DNA of 15,566 nucleotides from Actinomycetales bacterium (GTDB taxonomy: Bacteria; Actinomycetota; Actinomycetes; Actinomycetales; JAHECE01), in assembly GCA_024641895.1 (NCBI GenBank), contig JAHECE010000030.1, positions 1-15,566 on the forward strand. The letters run 5' to 3'. Made by a program: the position numbers and the translations under genes. Positions 8,356 through 15,040 of this stretch are shown here, one piece after another. The notes below the pieces were generated by a model, which did not search any database, was not told where the DNA came from, and saw nothing but the letters and a program-made list of their open reading frames with translations. Position 1 is the stretch's first letter. Each line of letters opens with the position of its first letter.

Positions 8356-8391
8356 GGGCGCGGACCTTGTCGGCCGTGCCGGGCCGCGCCC
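8356..8391 (+). repeat. Two-part hairpin in the pta/SURF1 divergent region
   Basis: GGGCGCGG (8356-8363) pairs with CCGCGCCC (8384-8391). Within the loop, CGGC (8371-8374) pairs with GCCG (8378-8381). Perfect arms with a stacked inner stem just upstream of a tandem repeat suggest an RNA structure or regulator site. Chance pairing is possible in DNA this rich in G and C. Confidence 0.35.
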
Positions 8392-8393
8392 GG

Positions 8394-8417
8394 TCGTGGG
8401 TCTCGTCGTGGGTCTCG
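8394..8417 (+). repeat. Perfect 12-bp tandem direct repeat
   Basis: TCGTGGGTCTCG occurs twice head to tail at 8394-8405 and 8406-8417, directly upstream of a Shine-Dalgarno sequence and small ORF. Two exact adjacent copies spaced roughly one helical turn apart in a divergent promoter region could bind a regulator dimer. The protein is unknown. Confidence 0.6.
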
Positions 8418-8431
8418 GGGAGGTCGAGCCT

Positions 8432-8527
8432 ATGCTCGCGGGTGAAGGGAGGTGCGCGCAGCCGGTCGTCGAACATTCGCCCGAGAACATGTGGCACGTG
8501 GGCAGCTGCCGGCACAGCGGCGCCTGA
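8432..8527 (+). CDS. Candidate 31-residue small protein, unknown function
   Basis: An ATG at 8432 opens a 31-codon frame ending with TGA at 8525-8527. GGGGAGG (8417-8423) lies 8 bases upstream, ideal for a Shine-Dalgarno sequence. Roughly 27 of 31 third positions are G or C, as in the real genes here, while the two overlapping forward frames are not biased in this way. The peptide starts MLAGEGRCAQPV and ends ENMWHVGSCRHSGA, with two cysteines, three histidines and no membrane segment. The start codon lies at the loop-to-stem junction of a small hairpin, CGAGC-ctat-GCTCG (8425-8438). No family was recognised. It could be a small protein, a leader peptide or chance. Its 181-base distance from SURF1, which has its own promoter, argues against a simple leader. 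Confidence 0.3.
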   Translation: MLAGEGRCAQPVVEHSPENMWHVGSCRHSGA

Positions 8528-8696
8528 GGGGTCGACGTGTGCACCTGGCCTCCTCGCCGCTCCGTTGCCGCTGCTCGTCCTGCACTGTCCCCGCGCCGAC
8601 GCGGGCCGCCCGACCCGTTCAGGACCTCGTGCCTCAGGGCCGGCCGCGCGCTTCCCCGGGCGCGGGTGCCACACTACGCCGCAAGCGGGCGCCGCA

Positions 8697-8711
8697 TAGG
8701 CTGGGGAGGTG
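8697..8711 (+). promoter_or_regulatory. -10 element giving a leaderless SURF1 transcript
   Basis: TAGGCT (8697-8702) fits TAnnnT. Six bases later comes GTG 8709, the SURF1 start, exactly where transcription should begin. The nearby GGGGAG touches the GTG and is too close to act as a Shine-Dalgarno sequence. No clear -35 was seen. Confidence 0.55.
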
Positions 8712-9515
8712 CCCACGCGTTCCCGGACCTCCGCCTGGTTCGCCGCCGCGCGACAGCCCCGCATCCTGGGTCTTCTTCTCATCCTCCTCGTGGCGGCGGG
8801 CATCTGCGTCCGGCTCGGCGCATGGCAGCTCGACCGCGCGGTCGAGCGGAGCGAGCGTGCCGCGCTGCGCGCCGCGGAGGCACGTGCGGACACCGCACCC
8901 GTGCCCCTCGACGACGTCGTGCGCCCGCAGACCGGCTTCACGCAGGCGATGGTCGGCCGGAGCGTCGAGGTCGCCGGCGAGTTCGTGCAGGGTGCCGCCC
9001 AGTACCTGGTCCCCGAGGCCGACCCCGCGGGGGAGCCCGGCGGGCTCGTCCTGGCGGCGTTCCGCGTGGGCGAGGGCGCGGGCGAGGGCGCGATCCTCCC
9101 GGTCGTCCGCGGGCGCCTCGATGCCGATCCCGCCGACCTCGGCGCACTGGCCTTCCGGCTGAGCCCGGGCGGCGACCTCGCAGCCCCGCCCGGAAACGTC
9201 CGGCTCATGGGGGTCCTCGCGGGGTCGGAGGCGGCCCAGTCGGCCTCCGGCAGTGACGGGACGCTCGGGTCGATCAGCCCGGGGCAGCTGGCGAACCTGT
9301 GGGGTTCACCGATCTACGGCGGATACCTGCGCGTGCTTGAGGTGCAGCCGGCGCAGACGGCGTCGCTCGACCCGGCGCCCGCGCCCGCGGTCCGACGCGG
9401 TGGACTGCCCCTCCAGAACCTCGCCTACGCGGTGCAGTGGTGGATCTTCGGCGGTTTCGCCGTCGCGGTCTGGCTCCGGCTCGTGCGGGACGAGGGCCGG
9501 CGGCTGCGAGAATGA
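8709..9515 (+). CDS. SURF1-family membrane protein (cytochrome oxidase assembly type)
   Basis: SURF1 proteins help insert haem during assembly of aa3-type cytochrome c oxidase. The 268-residue protein has the family layout: an N-terminal membrane helix at about 19-36 followed at once by RLGAWQLDRA (Gly37, Trp39, Gln40), a large extracytoplasmic domain, and a C-terminal helix preceded by NLAYAVQWWIFGG (237-249). Both signature ends are conserved. The central domain is Ala/Gly/Pro-rich and diverges from textbook members. No oxidase subunits are in the window, so the partner is inferred. The GTG at 8709 is supported by the promoter spacing. DUF3817 follows 58 bases downstream on the same strand. 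Confidence 0.87.
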   Translation: MPTRSRTSAWFAAARQPRILGLLLILLVAAGICVRLGAWQLDRAVERSERAALRAAEARADTAPVPLDDVVRPQTGFTQAMVGRSVEVAGEFVQGAAQYLVPEADPAGEPGGLVLAAFRVGEGAGEGAILPVVRGRLDADPADLGALAFRLSPGGDLAAPPGNVRLMGVLAGSEAAQSASGSDGTLGSISPGQLANLWGSPIYGGYLRVLEVQPAQTASLDPAPAPAVRRGGLPLQNLAYAVQWWIFGGFAVAVWLRLVRDEGRRLRE

Positions 9516-9573
9516 CGCGTCCCGGGTTGTCGGCCGGGGCGACCTCGCCCGACTCAGATGAAGGAAACGCCTG

Positions 9574-9960
9574 GTGACTGCACTTCCGCCGACCCGTGCG
9601 TCGATCGACGCGGGGCGAGCGCGCGCGGCGTTCGCCCGCTATCGGGTCATGGCCTTCGTGACCGGCGGGATGCTCCTGCTGCTCACCCTCGAGATGGTGC
9701 TCAAGTACGTGTTCCACGCCGGGGGCGTGGACGCCGCCGGCGACCCCGAGCCGGTGATCGGCAGCTGGGTCGCCTTCGCGCACGGGTGGATCTACGTCGT
9801 CTACCTCGTGACGGTCTTCGACCTGTGGTCGCGCATGCGCTGGGGTGCGTCCCGGATCCTCGTGATGGTCGCCGCCGGCGTCGTGCCGGTCCTCTCCTTC
9901 GTCATCGAGCCGCGTGCGGCCCGCTGGGTGGACACGGACCTCCGCGCCGCCCAGGCCTGA
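9574..9960 (+). CDS. DUF3817 domain-containing membrane protein
   Basis: This is a 128-residue protein of the DUF3817 family, whose biochemical role is unknown. Three membrane helices are predicted by eye at about 25-46, 64-84 and 92-112. The family-like stretch is AFAHGWIYVVYLVTVFDLWS (68-87), followed by PVLSFVIEPR near 105-114. The GTG at 9574 is selected because AAGGAAA (9561-9567) lies 6 bases upstream; an in-frame ATG at 9558 is not available in this frame. It lies between SURF1 and guaA, 58 and 91 bases away respectively, an arrangement that I believe recurs in related actinobacteria. It may be co-transcribed with SURF1. Family assignment is fairly firm; function is open. Confidence 0.85.
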   Translation: MTALPPTRASIDAGRARAAFARYRVMAFVTGGMLLLLTLEMVLKYVFHAGGVDAAGDPEPVIGSWVAFAHGWIYVVYLVTVFDLWSRMRWGASRILVMVAAGVVPVLSFVIEPRAARWVDTDLRAAQA

Positions 9961-10039
9961 CGTCGGGGTGGTCGCGCGGCTGGTCCGGAAACGGGCCGAG
10001 ACGCCTTGCGCCGGGACCTGTGCGGCGGGTCGTGACCTC

Positions 10040-10054
10040 TATCCTTGGCCGGTG
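10040..10054 (+). promoter_or_regulatory. -10 element giving a leaderless guaA transcript
   Basis: TATCCT (10040-10045) matches TAnnnT and is followed after exactly 6 bases by GTG 10052, the guaA start. No Shine-Dalgarno sequence precedes the GTG. This is the classical actinobacterial leaderless arrangement and fixes the start codon. A TTGCGC at 10006 is too far away to be the -35. Confidence 0.6.
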
Positions 10055-11638
10055 ACCGAAGCCGCCAGCCATCCCACGACCCCGCGACCGGTGCTCGTCG
10101 TCGACTTCGGAGCCCAGTACGCCCAGCTCATCGCGCGCCGGGTGCGTGAGGCCAACGTCTACTCCGAGATCGTCCCGCACACCATGAGCGTCGCGGCGAT
10201 GCTCGCGAAGGACCCGGCCGCGGTGATCCTCTCGGGCGGCCCCGCCTCGGTCTACGCCGCCGGCGCTCCCGCCGTCGATCCGGCGCTCTTCGACGCGGGC
10301 GTCCCCGTGCTCGGCATCTGCTATGGCTTTCAGGCGATGGCGAACGCGCTCGGGGGCACGGTGGCAAGGACCGGTGCTCGGGAGTACGGCGGGACCCGGG
10401 TCGCCGTCGCCGAGCGCGGCGTCCTCCTGGCGGACTCGCCCGGCGAGCAGTCGGTGTGGATGAGCCACGGCGACGCCGTGCACGCCGCGCCCGAGGGGTT
10501 CGTGGTGCTCGCGACGTCCGCCGGCTCGCCCGTCGCCGCCTTCGAAGACCCGCAGCGCCGGCTCTTCGGGATGCAGTGGCATCCCGAGGTCCGCCACACA
10601 CCCTTCGGCCAAGACGCCCTGGCGAACTTCCTGCACCGCGGCGCCGGGCTCGGCTCCGACTGGACGCCCGGCAACGTGATCGCAGATCAGGTCGCGGCCA
10701 TCCGGGCGCAGGTCGGCGACGCCCGGATCATCTGCGGTCTCTCCGGCGGCGTGGACTCCTCGGTGGCTGCGGCGCTCGTCCACGAGGCCGTCGGGGATCA
10801 GCTCACCTGCGTCTTCGTCGACCACGGCCTCCTTCGGGCCGGCGAGGCCGAGCAGGTCGAGCGGGACTTCGTCGAGGCCACGGGTGTGCGGCTCATGGTG
10901 GTCGACGCGCAGGAGCGCTTCCTCGCGGCTCTCGCGGGCGTCCATGAGCCGGAGGCGAAGCGCAAGATCATCGGCCGGGAGTTCATCCGCGTCTTCGAGG
11001 ACGCGGCCCGCGCGGTCGTCGCCGAGGCCGGGGCCCACGGCGAGGAGGTCAAGTTCCTCGTCCAGGGCACGCTGTACCCCGACGTCGTCGAGTCCGGTGG
11101 TGGCGAGGGCGCGGCGACGATCAAGAGCCACCACAACGTCGGCGGGCTCCCCGACGACCTGCAGTTCGAGCTCGTCGAGCCGCTACGGGCCCTCTTCAAG
11201 GACGAGGTCCGGGCCGTGGGCCAGGCGCTCGGCGTCCCCGAGGCGATCGTGTGGCGGCAGCCCTTCCCGGGCCCCGGGCTGGGCATCCGCGTGATCGGAG
11301 AGGTCTCGGCCGAGTCGCTGGACATCCTGCGCGCCGCCGACCTGATCGTGCGTGAGGAGCTCACCGCGGCCGGCCTCGACCGGGAGATCTGGCAGTGCCC
11401 GGTCGTGCTGCTGGCCGACGTGCGCTCGGTCGGCGTCCAGGGTGACGGTCGCACCTACGGGCACCCGATCGTGCTCCGGCCGGTGTCGTCCGAGGACGCC
11501 ATGACGGCGGACTGGACGCGGCTGCCCTACGACGTGCTCGCCGCGATCTCCACGCGGATCACCAACGAGGTGCCCCAGGTCAACCGGGTCGTTCTCGACG
11601 TGACGAGCAAGCCGCCCGGCACGATCGAGTGGGAGTAG
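10052..11638 (+). CDS. guaA: GMP synthase (glutamine-hydrolysing)
   Basis: GuaA makes GMP from XMP, ATP and glutamine, the last step of guanine nucleotide synthesis. The 528 residues are the normal bacterial length. The N-terminal class I amidotransferase domain has DFGAQYAQLIARRVRE, the nucleophile Cys90 in GVPVLGICYGFQ, and His177/Glu179 in QWHPEV. The ATP pyrophosphatase domain begins at CGLSGGVDSSVAAAL (PP-loop SGGVDSS, 231-237). The C-terminal dimerisation domain has QPFPGPGLGIRVIGE and ends KPPGTIEWE. The GTG at 10052 is preferred over an in-frame ATG at 9914 because that one overlaps the DUF3817 gene and the extension is not family-like. The glycosyltransferase begins 3 bases after the stop. 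Confidence 0.98.
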   Translation: MTEAASHPTTPRPVLVVDFGAQYAQLIARRVREANVYSEIVPHTMSVAAMLAKDPAAVILSGGPASVYAAGAPAVDPALFDAGVPVLGICYGFQAMANALGGTVARTGAREYGGTRVAVAERGVLLADSPGEQSVWMSHGDAVHAAPEGFVVLATSAGSPVAAFEDPQRRLFGMQWHPEVRHTPFGQDALANFLHRGAGLGSDWTPGNVIADQVAAIRAQVGDARIICGLSGGVDSSVAAALVHEAVGDQLTCVFVDHGLLRAGEAEQVERDFVEATGVRLMVVDAQERFLAALAGVHEPEAKRKIIGREFIRVFEDAARAVVAEAGAHGEEVKFLVQGTLYPDVVESGGGEGAATIKSHHNVGGLPDDLQFELVEPLRALFKDEVRAVGQALGVPEAIVWRQPFPGPGLGIRVIGEVSAESLDILRAADLIVREELTAAGLDREIWQCPVVLLADVRSVGVQGDGRTYGHPIVLRPVSSEDAMTADWTRLPYDVLAAISTRITNEVPQVNRVVLDVTSKPPGTIEWE

Positions 11639-11641
11639 GCC

Positions 11642-12793
11642 GTGCGGGTCGTCCATGTCACCGACTGCTACGCGCCCCGCACGGGCGGCATCGAGAGCCA
11701 GGTGCGCGACCTGGCCGGGCATCAGGCGGCCGCCGGGCACGCCGTGCACGTCCTCACGGCCACAGCGGGCCCTGACGGCGGGCTGCGGACGACGACCACT
11801 GAGCCGACCGGGGTCCGGGTGCACCGGATGGCCTCGGCGGTCACCTTCGGCGTCCCCGTGCACCCGCTCGGCGGCCGCCTGATCACCCGGGCGCTCGAGA
11901 GGCTCCGACCGGATGCGGTCCACGTCCACGCGGGCGTCCTGTCGCCGTTCGCGCACGACGGCGCCCGGGCCGCCCGCGCGCTCGGCCTGCCCCTGGCGAT
12001 CACGTGGCACTGCATGCTCACCGGGGTCGAACGCCCCGTGCGGTTCGGGGCGAGGCTCACCGGATGGCGGGACGCTCCCGTGGCCCTGAGTGCCGTGAGC
12101 ACGGTCGCCGCACAGCGCGTGGCAGCGGCGCTCGGCCGGGACGACGTCGCCGTGGTGACCAACGGGCTCGACGTCGCCCGTTGGCGTCCCGCGGGGCCGG
12201 TCGAGGCCTCCTCTCCGAGCGACGGAGCGCTGCAGGTCGTCGCGACGCAACGCCTCGCCCCCAGAAAGCGGTCGGTCCCGCTGCTGCGGGCGTTCGCCCG
12301 GGCGGTCGACGCGCTCGGACCCGGTTCCGACGGTGGCCGGCCGGCGCATCTCACCGTCATCGGATCAGGTCCCGACGAGCCGGCCATGAAACGGGAGATC
12401 GAGCGGGTCGGCGTCGTCGACGCCGTCACGATGGCGGGGCGGATCGACCGCGACGCGCTGCCGGCCCTCTACCGAGACCAGCACGTGTTCCTCAGCGCGA
12501 CCGAGAAGGAAGCGTTCGGGCTCGCCGGGCTCGAGGCGCGCGCGTCCGGGTTGGCCGTGCTCGCGAGGGCGGGGACCGGGATCAGCGAGTACGTGTCGGA
12601 AGGGGTCGATGGATTCCTTGCCGCGGACGACGACGAGCTGGCCGCGAACCTCGTGCTGCTCGCCTCTGATCAGGCCTTGCGCACCCGGATCCTCGAGCAC
12701 AACCGGGCCGTGGCCCCCGCCGCCGACTTCGCCGACGTACTCGCGGCCGCCGGCCGCGAGTACGAGCGCGCCGCACGGCTCCTCACGTCCTAG
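11642..12793 (+). CDS. GT4-family glycosyltransferase, substrate unknown
   Basis: This is a 383-residue retaining glycosyltransferase of the GT-B fold, likely cytoplasmic and transferring a sugar from a nucleotide donor. The N-terminal domain starts MRVVHVTDCYAPRTGGIESQ with the usual Gly-Gly acceptor loop (15-16). The C-terminal donor domain has VVATQRLAPRKRSVPLLRAF, a region that normally contacts donor phosphates, and the E-x7-E motif Glu290/Glu298 in EKEAFGLAGLEA. It does not look like mshA or pimA from its N-terminus. The GTG at 11642 uses a GGGAG inside the end of guaA, 3 bases before its stop, so it is probably translationally coupled to guaA. A terminator-like hairpin follows. Acceptor and product cannot be deduced; cell-envelope glycolipid or polysaccharide is a guess. 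Confidence 0.88.
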   Translation: MRVVHVTDCYAPRTGGIESQVRDLAGHQAAAGHAVHVLTATAGPDGGLRTTTTEPTGVRVHRMASAVTFGVPVHPLGGRLITRALERLRPDAVHVHAGVLSPFAHDGARAARALGLPLAITWHCMLTGVERPVRFGARLTGWRDAPVALSAVSTVAAQRVAAALGRDDVAVVTNGLDVARWRPAGPVEASSPSDGALQVVATQRLAPRKRSVPLLRAFARAVDALGPGSDGGRPAHLTVIGSGPDEPAMKREIERVGVVDAVTMAGRIDRDALPALYRDQHVFLSATEKEAFGLAGLEARASGLAVLARAGTGISEYVSEGVDGFLAADDDELAANLVLLASDQALRTRILEHNRAVAPAADFADVLAAAGREYERAARLLTS

Positions 12794-12935
12794 GCGAGCG
12801 TTCGCCCAGACTCTCTGCGCACGTCCGGCGACGGGTGCCGGATCGACGACGGCGACCGCTGCCGGTCCAGACCGGCCGCGGCTGCGGGCGCACGCCGGCT
12901 GAGCCGGACGCGCCGCGGGACAGGTGTCGAGGAAC

Positions 12936-12978
12936 GCCGGAGGGCGAGGGCCCTCCGCGGCCCTCGCCCGCCGGCTTT
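12936..12978 (+). terminator. Intrinsic terminator after the glycosyltransferase
   Basis: GGGCGAGGGCC (12942-12952) pairs perfectly with 12959-12969 around a 6-base loop. After one A/G mismatch the stem continues with GCCGG (12936-12940) against CCGGC (12971-12975), then TTT. It closes the guaA block 142 bases after the glycosyltransferase stop. It also faces the end of the convergent minus-strand gene at 13001 and may serve both. Confidence 0.75.
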
Positions 12979-13000
12979 CCTGGACGGGTGCTGTGGCCCG

Positions 13001-13429
13001 TCATCGGCTCCGGCGCGCGCTGAGCAGGGCGCCGACGAGCAGCGCGGAGCCGGCGATGACCAGGAGCGCGATGAGCGCGGCCTGGAGGTCGAGACGGCCC
13101 CCCAGCCCGACGGCGGCGACGCCTGCTCCCAGCAGGATCAGGACCAGGGCGCCGACCAGCGTGCTCGTGCGGGGGCCGCGCCGGACGTCCGGGGCCACGG
13201 CCATCGGCTGTGCGTCCGGCATGACGGGAGCGGCCGGCGCGGGAGCGGCCGGCGACGCCTGCGGGCTCGGAGCGTCAGCCGCTGTCGCGCTCGGTAGGCC
13301 CGCAATCGGACTGCTTGCGCTCTGCCGGCTCGAGTCGTCGGACAGGACGCGGGTGGGCGTCGAGTCGATCGGAGCGTTGGGGTGTCCCGGCGCGCCGACG
13401 GGGGTCGTGTCGTCGTGGTCCGAGCTCAT
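13001..13429 (-). CDS. Small two-helix membrane protein of the PspC locus, unknown function
   Basis: This is a 142-residue protein with no recognised family. Residues 1-80 are a disordered Ser/Pro/Ala/Asp-rich region with no signal peptide. Two hydrophobic helices follow at about 89-110 and 115-136, joined by a short GGRLD turn, and the protein ends with basic SARRSR. The charge pattern (RRGPR before helix 1, ARRSR after helix 2) suggests both ends are cytoplasmic. The ATG at 13429 overlaps the stop of the PspC gene in an ATGA, with AAGGAGG just upstream inside that gene, so expression is probably coupled. This ties it to the envelope-stress module. A membrane partner or regulator of the PspC protein is an inference only. 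Confidence 0.8.
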   Translation of the reverse strand: MSSDHDDTTPVGAPGHPNAPIDSTPTRVLSDDSSRQSASSPIAGLPSATAADAPSPQASPAAPAPAAPVMPDAQPMAVAPDVRRGPRTSTLVGALVLILLGAGVAAVGLGGRLDLQAALIALLVIAGSALLVGALLSARRSR

Positions 13430-14994
13430 CGGAGGTCCTCCTTGATGACGACGTCGCCGAGGGCGGCATCGATGGTCACGATCAGGGCGACGTCCCCCTC
13501 GTCGGGGGAGCGGAGCGCGACGTCGAGAGCGGATCCGCTCGCCTCGACCCGGCTCGTGCTCGAGCCGGTCGACCCGATGGGTTCGCCCTGGGACGCGGTG
13601 CCGCCGCCGATGCGGATCGTTCGCGTCCACCCGTCTCCGAGGGTCGTACGGATCTCGCCGAGGCCGACTCTCGCGCGTACCTCGAGCGGGAGCCCCGAGG
13701 GGACGACGACCGTGGTGCTGCCTGCGCCCGCCTCGATCGCGACCTTGGCCGGGGGGCCGTCCACGGGCCACGTCGGGCCGGTCAGGTCGATCTGCGCCTC
13801 GCCGACGGTGTAGGAGTACCCAGCCTCAGCCTCGGTGGCGGTGCTGGGCGCCCAGAACACGTTGTCCGCGATCAACGGTCCGTCCGCGACGACCGTCCCC
13901 GGCCAGTCGGGCAGCGCACTGGTGATCACAGCGGCGGGCACCGCGAAGACCGCGGTGAGGACGGCCAGGCCACCGAGCGCTCCGGCTCGGCGACCTCGCG
14001 CTCCGCTGACGAGGGCACCAAGGCCGAGCAGGACGATGGTGGAGCCCGCGATCGTGAGCCCCGCGCTCCCCGTGAGGATGCCGAGGCGGTGCCCGATCAG
14101 CACGGCGGCGCCCGTGAGAAGGACGAGGGCCAGGGTGACCCCGACCGTCGGTGCGCCCGGGCCTGGCACGCGTGGCTTCTTCGGCGGAGCCTGCCAGGTA
14201 GTGGGCGCCGGGACGTAGGCGGGCGAGGGTGGCACGTAGCCGTGGTAACCAGGTGTCGGGGGGCGGGTGGGAGGCGCCTGGCCGCCGACCGGCGGGACGT
14301 AGCCGGGGTAGGCCGTCGGGGTGCCGGTGGCTGTGGTGCCGCCGGTCGCGGGGGGTGGGCTCATCGGTCCTTCTCCTTCTGTGTCGGACGGTGGTGTGTC
14401 GGAAGGAATCGCGGCCGGCGTCGTCGTGAGGCCGGTGGCCTGTCCCGCCTGACGATCGATTCGCGCCCGACGGCTGCTCGTCGTGGCGAGCACAGCGACC
14501 AGGACCAGCGTCGCTACAAGACCCAGCCAGGTGAAGGCCATCAGCCAGCCGGGCAGCCAGCGGCCGGAGTCGAGCCAGAACGTCGGCCGCGCCAGGCCCA
14601 CCAGGACGAAGGCGATGGACCCCGCCAGGGCGGCGTCGAAGCGCCCGCGCACGGCCTCCTCGAGGTGGATGCGGCCGTCGGCGGCCTCCGGCAGGAGGGC
14701 CCAGGCCACTCCGTACACGACGATGGCCGCGCCGCCGAAGAGCGCGAGGACCACGAAGGCGCCGCGGACGAGGAGCGGGTCGATGCCGAGCCGGGAGGCG
14801 ATCCCCGACGCGACGCCGCCGATCCAGCGGTCCTGCGCACGGGCCAGGCCGCTGCGGCGCAAGGAGTCGAAGAAGACCGTCCCACGCTCGGGGCGTGGCG
14901 TGCCGGCAGCTGGTGGCGGGTATGCCGGCTGTGCGGCGGGCGGCTCGTTCGGTGGCGCGGCCCCGTGGGGGCCGGGCGACGGTGTGCTGTCCAT
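13426..14994 (-). CDS. PspC-domain membrane protein with C-terminal LiaF-like beta domain
   Basis: This is a 522-residue multi-domain membrane protein, probably part of an envelope-stress sensing module. Residues 1-40 are Pro-rich. A PspC domain at about 45-105 has RAQDRWIGGVASGIASRLG, then a membrane helix 78-101. Further helices lie at about 122-136 and 147-170. A Pro/Thr/Tyr-rich linker (180-280) contains GYVPP twice and AYVP once. Three more helices are at about 283-300, 311-330 and 336-358. Residues 390-522 look like the toast-rack/LiaF-type beta domain, rich in short Gly-Asp-Val strands. The ATG at 14994 is chosen because the PspC region follows; its Shine-Dalgarno sequence is weak, and an upstream extension to 15132 would run into the divergent promoter. 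It diverges from another PspC gene. Confidence 0.83.
   Translation of the reverse strand: MDSTPSPGPHGAAPPNEPPAAQPAYPPPAAGTPRPERGTVFFDSLRRSGLARAQDRWIGGVASGIASRLGIDPLLVRGAFVVLALFGGAAIVVYGVAWALLPEAADGRIHLEEAVRGRFDAALAGSIAFVLVGLARPTFWLDSGRWLPGWLMAFTWLGLVATLVLVAVLATTSSRRARIDRQAGQATGLTTTPAAIPSDTPPSDTEGEGPMSPPPATGGTTATGTPTAYPGYVPPVGGQAPPTRPPTPGYHGYVPPSPAYVPAPTTWQAPPKKPRVPGPGAPTVGVTLALVLLTGAAVLIGHRLGILTGSAGLTIAGSTIVLLGLGALVSGARGRRAGALGGLAVLTAVFAVPAAVITSALPDWPGTVVADGPLIADNVFWAPSTATEAEAGYSYTVGEAQIDLTGPTWPVDGPPAKVAIEAGAGSTTVVVPSGLPLEVRARVGLGEIRTTLGDGWTRTIRIGGGTASQGEPIGSTGSSTSRVEASGSALDVALRSPDEGDVALIVTIDAALGDVVIKEDLR
14364..14378 (-). promoter_or_regulatory. Strong internal Shine-Dalgarno and in-frame ATG within the PspC gene
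   Basis: On the minus strand AAGGAG (rc of 14373-14378) lies 8 bases before an in-frame ATG at 14362-14364, codon 211. This ribosome site is better than the one at the annotated start. Initiation here would give a 312-residue product with the linker, three helices and LiaF-like domain but no PspC domain. The sequence is also what the Glu-Gly-Glu-Gly codons there require, so coincidence is possible. Confidence 0.4.
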
Positions 14995-15040
14995 GAGGCA
15001 AAGTCCACCCCACCCGACCCGCCGCCGGCTATCGGGGAAC

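Larger units (their letters stand above)
8235..8708. other. Structured divergent intergenic region between pta and SURF1
   Basis: This 474-base stretch has no long convincing gene. Near pta it holds two small hairpins on the leader side: CGGCCC-GTCC-GGGCCG at 8262-8277 and CACCGC-gtgcgt-GCGGTG at 8281-8298. A larger hairpin occupies 8356-8391, a 12-bp tandem repeat 8394-8417, and a candidate 31-codon ORF 8432-8527. The palindrome GGCAGCTGCC lies inside that ORF. From about 8530 to 8690 nothing was recognised. The right edge carries the SURF1 promoter. A minus-strand promoter for pta must lie here; TAGACA (rc of 8305-8310) is only a weak candidate. Confidence 0.6.

Noticed and set aside
5103..8699. 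A 1198-codon open frame on the + strand opposite ackA and pta
   Set aside because: It mirrors the codon periodicity of the two well-identified minus-strand genes, is highly charged and low in complexity, and shows no family motif. Long antisense frames are common in such GC-rich DNA.
8442..8699. Leaderless GTG frame after TATGCT at 8431-8436
   Set aside because: The spacing of 5 bases fits a leaderless start, but third codon positions in this frame are not G/C-biased, unlike real genes here. The ATG 8432 frame is better supported.
7616..9208. A 530-codon minus-strand frame spanning the pta start, the intergenic region and part of SURF1
   Set aside because: It crosses two real genes and a promoter region, and its translation is Arg/Ser/Pro-rich with no motif.
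9902..11134. A 410-codon frame antisense to guaA
   Set aside because: guaA is unambiguous on the + strand; the antisense translation is an Asp/Arg/Gly-rich shadow.
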